This document shows, piece after piece, positions 59,502 through 64,000 of a stretch of DNA of 64,000 bases (positions within the stretch are counted from its first letter, which is position 1; every line of letters starts with the position of its first letter). The position numbers were made by a program, and so were the translations under genes. Location: the NCBI RefSeq assembly GCF_002105155.1, contig NW_019029028.1:124001-188000 (forward strand), in the 5' to 3' direction. Under the pieces are notes generated by a model that did not search any database, was not told where the DNA came from, and saw only the letters and a program-made list of their open reading frames with translations. Origin of the DNA: Lobosporangium transversale. Taxonomy: Eukaryota; Mortierellomycota; Mortierellomycetes; Mortierellales; Mortierellaceae.

Positions 59502-60120
59502 TTATATAATAAAATTATAATTCAAAATTTTATATTCCAGGGGCATAGTATCATGCAATTACTTTTTTTTTTTTTTTAAAGAATGGTTTAGATTTTGAAT
59601 AATGGTCTGTCATTGTTACTGGAGCTGAAAGGTATTGCAATGATAAGTTGCATCTGGAGTGATGCTTATCATTTAAACACTAGGATTAGCACAATATTTC
59701 CTCAGCATTGTGATTCATACCAAACAAATAAAGTTAATCGAGGGACAAATAAAATTTTTGAAAATGCGCAACAGCACAGAGGACATGTCATGGACAATAT
59801 GCACAGCAATGATAGATCTTTGTGTGAATGAGGAGAAGCAGGATACTTGGAACGGAAAGCAAAAGGCAGCGAGTGATAGGGACTGGCTTTAATTGGTAAC
59901 CAAGGCAACATTGGGAGGCGCGTTGAATGTGAGTTGGGGACTAATGCTAAGATTATATCACACAGGACGCGTGACCCAATTAGAGAGATACCAAGATATT
60001 AAAAGAATCTCCCTCTCTTTTGTCTTTTTCTCATTTCATCCTTCATTTCATCCCCCATCCATACTTTCTCATTCTTTCTTATCCTTCTCCTTCTTTTATT
60101 TTCATATTTTTATTACTAAG
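59502..60120. other. Intergenic region upstream of the M28 peptidase
   Basis: About 620 nt. The last ~110 nt before the M28 start are almost pure C/T, a leader type seen repeatedly here. Small open frames have no recognisable similarity. Confidence 0.5.
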
Positions 60121-62156
60121 ATGGTCCACTCTACACTATTGACCGTGTCTGCAGCTCTGTTACTTGCTGCGTCTACTGCTGCTGCCGCCCGCTGGGAACT
60201 GGTCGATGCTCAAACCAAAGAGTTCCAGTCCAATTGTGGGAAGGAGCTACGTGGCGTCTACGAGGACTTGCTCATCTATTCAGTCCCAGAGTCATGCCAG
60301 GCTAAGAACAGTATGCTTCAAGCGGATAACATGTACTCACACCTCATTGTTCTTGAACGCCAGGAGCTCGAAGGTGACGTTGACCAGGATGTAAAGAAAT
60401 GGAATAAAGCTGTGAATGATGCCATTGCCGACTTTGCTATGCACCCACAGTCTGAATCAGATGGTAGTGTCGTTGATGATAATGCTGTTCAATTGCCCTT
60501 CACCGGAGTTCGTGGCCGCCGCAAGATCTGTCGATTTACTACAATTGATTTGCCTAGTACACAGCCGGCTTACCGCATCTTGGTAGGATCCAACTGTGCA
60601 CCAGTCGAGACCCCATATTTGGTAGACGTCTTGCCTAGCAACACTGAAATCCTTCCCGTCAGATCCCAGGGCCCTGTTGTACCTTTGGCAGGTCTTCCAG
60701 ATGACCACCCTATTGTTCAAAAGTCCAAGACACTCAAACACAAAAAGTCCCTTCAAGCTCTTGTGGATCAAGTTGACATCAAGACACTAGAGAAGGACGT
60801 GACATGGTTGTCTGGCGAGGCTTCTGGTAGCCCCTTTATTACTCGTGCTTCGACTTCAAAACAGAGTCTAGAGGTCGCTGAATGGCTTCAGTCGCAGTTC
60901 GAAAGCTATGGTTGTGACTCTGTCGAGCTTATGCATTATCGTGAGCGCTTTGGACCTAATGTTATCTGGTTAGTTGGCGAGTTCTTGATAGGATTTTTCT
61001 TGATCATCTCCCTGTTTTTCCTATCAGACTAAATAGGGCTAAATAAGGAAGGAAACTAGATTAACAATTTCATCGGTTTAATTTGAACAACCTACCCTTT
61101 TTTGTCCTTGATTACTTTTTTTTTTTTTTTTTATTTTTTTTTAGCAAGTTCAAGGGTACAGAGCATCCCGACGAGCATGTCATCATTGGAGCCCACCACG
61201 ACAGTCGCGGCTCACTCTTCAATCCTCGTGCACCTGGCGCAGACGATGATGGCTCAGGAACGAGCATGTTGCTTCAAGTTGCACGTATCATTAAGGCAAA
61301 CAACGTTAAGTTTGGCCGCACTTTTGTCATTTCTGCCTTTTCAGGGGAAGGTATGCTACATTGTCACTCCCCCAACTTTACTGCTTTCTTTTTATCTTCC
61401 CATGATTGCGTTGTGCTAACCAGGAGTCCTTCTTATTTCTTTCCAATCAATTGATACTTCCTTGAACTTTGTAACATTTCTGGTTTATCGGGGGTATGGT
61501 TTAAAGAGCAAGGGCTCTTTGGTTCTGCTGCTTTGGCCAAGAAGATGAAGGAATATGGAACTACCATCACAATGATGATCCAGGGCGTAAGTTTCTCAAA
61601 GCAAGATTTGGATTTGTTAAAAAAAAATAAAAAAAAAAAAAAAAAATCATTTGGACAGCGCGTTTACTTCTATATTCAAATCCAACGTGTTTTCGATAGG
61701 ATATGCTTGCATACAGAAAACCAGGTGAGCCAATCCAGATTGCGTTCCCTGCGCGCTACCACACACCAGAGGTCAGTGCGCTATTGCGTAACGTAACGCA
61801 GCTTTATGTTCCCGATGCTATCGTTGGTACAACTGGTGCCTGCTGCTCCGACCACCAGGTGAGTGAGTCTTTTTTTCTTTAAAAAAAATACCTCACGGAA
61901 TAGCACTGTCATTGATACTTGTAGATGAAAAAACTCACAGTCTTCTAAATATGCCCTTTTTTCCTAGTCATTCTGGGAGAACGGATTCCCAGCGACTGCG
62001 TTTTTTGAGCGCAATGGACCGATTGCAGACCCCAAATATCATAATTCGGGCGATTTGGTTCATCGTGAAGGCTATGACTTCGAGCAACTGCGCGCATCGA
62101 CTAAAGCAATGATGGCTTCAGTCTTTGAGGTTGCAGATGCCAAATATGATGCCTAG
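60121..62156 (+). CDS. Secreted M28 family aminopeptidase (leucyl aminopeptidase-like)
   Basis: Five exons (60121-60968, 61145-61350, 61507-61586, 61700-61858, 61968-62156) give 493 aa. A signal peptide (VSAALLLAASTAAAARW) and an N-terminal region of about 220 residues precede the M28 catalytic domain. Its zinc-site motifs are in order: IIGAHHDSRGS, GADDDGSGTS, SAFSGEEQGLFGS and CCSDHQSFWENGFPA. These give the His, Asp, paired Glu and final His ligands of the co-catalytic di-zinc family. It likely removes N-terminal residues from peptides outside the cell or in the vacuole. Introns 1 and 3 contain homopolymer runs. The start was chosen because it begins the signal peptide; the frame is open upstream. 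Confidence 0.93.
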
Positions 62157-62856
62157 ACATGAGCTCAGGGAAGGAAGGCCACAGATCCCCCATCTATTTT
62201 TTTTTTTTTATTCTAATATTTATTAAGACTGTCAATACCGCGGAAATTTGTAAAAATAAAAGTTGTTTGTATGCATGCAAACAAAAGTAAAAATAATCGC
62301 TGCATATTGCGCGTCTTTGTTGTGGTGTGAATGTCTGCACCAAGAAGCCTTGGAGCATATTAGAGACAACAAATGACATGAGACAGAGAGAGTCGTGGGT
62401 AAAGATTGGACTACGACTTGAACGAGTCTTAAAAAAATGACCTCGCAGTAAGGGTAAGGGTTACAGCCATGGCAGCATCAACTGCATCTGCAGAAGAAGC
62501 AATAACCAAAGGTTGAGATTTATGTAACCATGAGCAAGTTACTTGCTGTAGGCCTACACACTTTGTGTATATGAGAGTGTTGAGAGAGTATGAGAGCATG
62601 CAGACACATGTTGCCCAACAAAGCCCTTTTTTTTACCGTCCCTGGCCTTCTTTTGCCTTCCCGTTGATACGCTCTCTCCTGATACAAAAGTCCAGACAAA
62701 TGGATGTGTGTTTGAGACTGCGTTGTCTAATTGCTCTTATTTCTCTTCTCTTTTTTCTTTCGTCATTCCTCTTCTCTCCGTTCATCCACCGCCTCTCTGC
62801 TTCTCATCTCCCATTCGTTCTTCCTTCGAAGCAAAACGAGGATCCATTCATAACTC
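62157..62856. other. Intergenic region M28 to last gene
   Basis: About 700 nt. The first part is A/T-rich 3' flank; the last ~130 nt are C/T-rich and form the leader of the partial gene. No gene is seen. Confidence 0.5.
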
Positions 62857-64000
62857 ATGGCAGCTTCTGCCCTAGCTGCTCGTAGTCCTGCTGTTTCTAC
62901 AAATATTGGTCCCAGCAAGATTAAGGCACCCGGTGACAAAGCTATCACTAAACCTCAGAGTGCGTCTGCAAAAACGACTACCAGCTTGCGTTTGCCTACT
63001 CCTCCTAAATCAACCACGCCAGCTGTAAAGCCAACTACATCAGCTGTAAAGCCAACTGCATCAGCTGTGAAGCCAACTGCATTAGCTGTAAAGCCAACTG
63101 CATCAACTGTAAAGCCAACCACACCGGCTGTAAAGCCAACTACACCATCTGCAAAATCAACCATACCTAAACCACCAACTGCAACATCAAAACCAGCAGC
63201 AACAGCCACTAAAGGATCTCTAGCATCTAAAACGACAGCTATAAAAAGTCCGGGGTCATTAAATTCGATGTCAAAAACTGCGACTACAGCTGCAAGCATG
63301 AAGCCTACCGCTAAAACTGCTGCTACTAATGCTGCTTCAAAGACGATTGCAACTAAATCAGGGGCAGCCCAAACGGTAAAGAAGCCGGCCACTCCCACCA
63401 GTCGACCAACCACATCCACTCCTGCTCCCCGATCTGCTGCTGCGCCCAAGCCGCCTTCAGCTTCATCAAAATCATCCACTTCTGCTTCTAAATTACCTGC
63501 CACCTCAGCAAAGTCCCCTCCTGCTGCTCCCAGAGTACCTCCAGGGTCCTCCAAATCACCTGCAACAGCATCGAAGCCGCTAACGAAAATAACCCCAGCT
63601 ACAAAGCCAACAGCTCTAACATCAACTACTACGGGCGCAAAGAGGCCGACAGCATCATCACCTTCCACTGGTGCAAAGCCGAGTGTAGGCTCAGCTTCTA
63701 CAGCATCGCGCCGTACTCCAGCAACAGCTACAGCAAAGACGACAACACCCATCAAGGCTATGCCTGCGACGGCCGCAGGGTCTGCAGCTAAACCACCTGC
63801 TGGGGGACGTGCGCCTCTTAATATGACCCCTACAACCATTCGTACCCCAGCACGTACATCATCAACTGCTTCGACTCTTAAAAAAGAGTCCGCTCCAGGA
63901 ACCCTCAAGACAGCAGCTACGGCTACTAAGAAGTTAAGCGTTTCAGCTGGTCGTGGAGCCCCTTCGCCTGCTGGAAGTGCCCAACCCGTTAAATCTACAG
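62857..64000 (+). CDS. Partial Ala/Pro/Thr/Lys-rich low-complexity protein
   Basis: The frame is open from the ATG at 62857 to the window edge (at least 381 codons), so the gene is cut by the window. The product is basic and consists almost only of Ala, Pro, Ser, Thr and Lys. It starts MAASALAARSPAV and contains six 7-residue units of the type T-(T/A)-x-A-V-K-P at 63012-63150. A long open frame on the opposite strand (62955-63908) is the shadow of this biased composition. Similar composition occurs in linker-histone-like tails and microtubule-associated proteins. I do not recognise the family and assign no function. Confidence 0.75.
   Translation, partial: MAASALAARSPAVSTNIGPSKIKAPGDKAITKPQSASAKTTTSLRLPTPPKSTTPAVKPTTSAVKPTASAVKPTALAVKPTASTVKPTTPAVKPTTPSAKSTIPKPPTATSKPAATATKGSLASKTTAIKSPGSLNSMSKTATTAASMKPTAKTAATNAASKTIATKSGAAQTVKKPATPTSRPTTSTPAPRSAAAPKPPSASSKSSTSASKLPATSAKSPPAAPRVPPGSSKSPATASKPLTKITPATKPTALTSTTTGAKRPTASSPSTGAKPSVGSASTASRRTPATATAKTTTPIKAMPATAAGSAAKPPAGGRAPLNMTPTTIRTPARTSSTASTLKKESAPGTLKTAATATKKLSVSAGRGAPSPAGSAQPVKST
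63012..63160 (+). repeat. 21-bp tandem repeats (7-residue units) in the partial gene
   Basis: Six to seven imperfect copies of a 21-bp unit containing GCTGTAAAGCCAACT encode T-x-x-AVKP heptads. Confidence 0.9.

Noticed and set aside
62955-63908. 317-codon open frame on the minus strand, Val/Ala/Asp/Gly-rich
   Set aside because: It is antisense to an open, repeat-containing plus frame with its own ATG. The composition is the mirror of Thr/Ala/Lys/Pro codons, so it is a shadow.

Overview
The window is nuclear DNA from a filamentous, early-diverging fungus; Mucoromycota is the best guess and Mortierellaceae the most likely family. The evidence is dense genes with many short GT-AG introns, a DASH-complex subunit (Dad3) that marks a fungus, a GPI-type chitinase, a Uds1 septation protein and a multi-SANT Myb protein. 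Alongside these sit proteins that yeasts usually lack: phosphorylase kinase alpha/beta, KDM4 with an ePHD and a Tudor-like domain, KDM8, FRG1, Acinus, Qng1 and NDUFB7. The taxon is inferred from gene content only. I saw no bacterial genes, CRISPR arrays, transposons, rRNA or tRNA genes.

Layout: 0.4-3.5 kb KDM4-like demethylase (-); 3.5-5.8 kb gene-poor, A/T-rich promoter region; 5.8-11.6 kb Uds1-domain protein (+); 11.6-14.2 kb multi-SANT protein (-); 14.3-15.1 kb NDUFB7 (-); 15.3-16.8 kb NSE3 (+); 17.2-19.5 kb kelch membrane protein (+); 19.8-20.4 kb PLDc_N microprotein (+); 20.6-22.3 kb KDM8 (-); 22.5-23.7 kb FRG1 (+); 24.0-24.7 kb ER FKBP (-); 25.0-27.4 kb SEC6 (-); 27.8-28.6 kb AP-2 sigma (+); 28.9-30.2 kb CENP-K (-); 30.5-32.4 kb Acinus (+); 32.8-33.7 kb RPL32 (-); 34.8-36.7 kb QNG1 (-); 37.1-38.7 kb two tandem EF-hand genes (+); 38.8-40.9 kb GH18 chitinase (-); 42.2-47.8 kb phosphorylase-kinase regulatory subunit (+); 48.2-49.5 kb C2H2 factor (+); 50.4-51.9 kb SLC35F transporter (-); 52.3-53.2 kb DAD3 (-); 53.4-55.6 kb ALG8 (+); 55.8-58.1 kb CCT3 (+); 58.5-59.5 kb peptidyl-tRNA hydrolase (+); 60.1-62.2 kb secreted M28 aminopeptidase (+); 62.9 kb to the end, a partial Ala/Pro/Thr/Lys-rich protein (+).

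Most genes are housekeeping and do not form one pathway. Loose themes are chromatin (KDM4, KDM8, SANT, NSE3), kinetochore (CENP-K, DAD3), secretion and glycosylation (SEC6, AP-2, FKBP, ALG8, SLC35F, chitinase, M28) and calcium/glycogen signalling (EF-hands, phosphorylase kinase). Many neighbours are head-to-head pairs with short shared promoters. Exon models were assembled by eye from splice consensus, reading frame and family similarity. In every multi-exon model given, the exon lengths sum to a whole number of codons.

The most unusual observation is a FAM3/ILEI-type domain embedded in the C-terminal part of the phosphorylase-kinase alpha/beta homologue. Others are four genes whose first coding exon appears to be the ATG alone, a Dad3 with a long tail carrying two SxIP motifs, a tandem pair of two-EF-hand mini-genes, and 22 homopolymer A/T runs of at least 20 nt.
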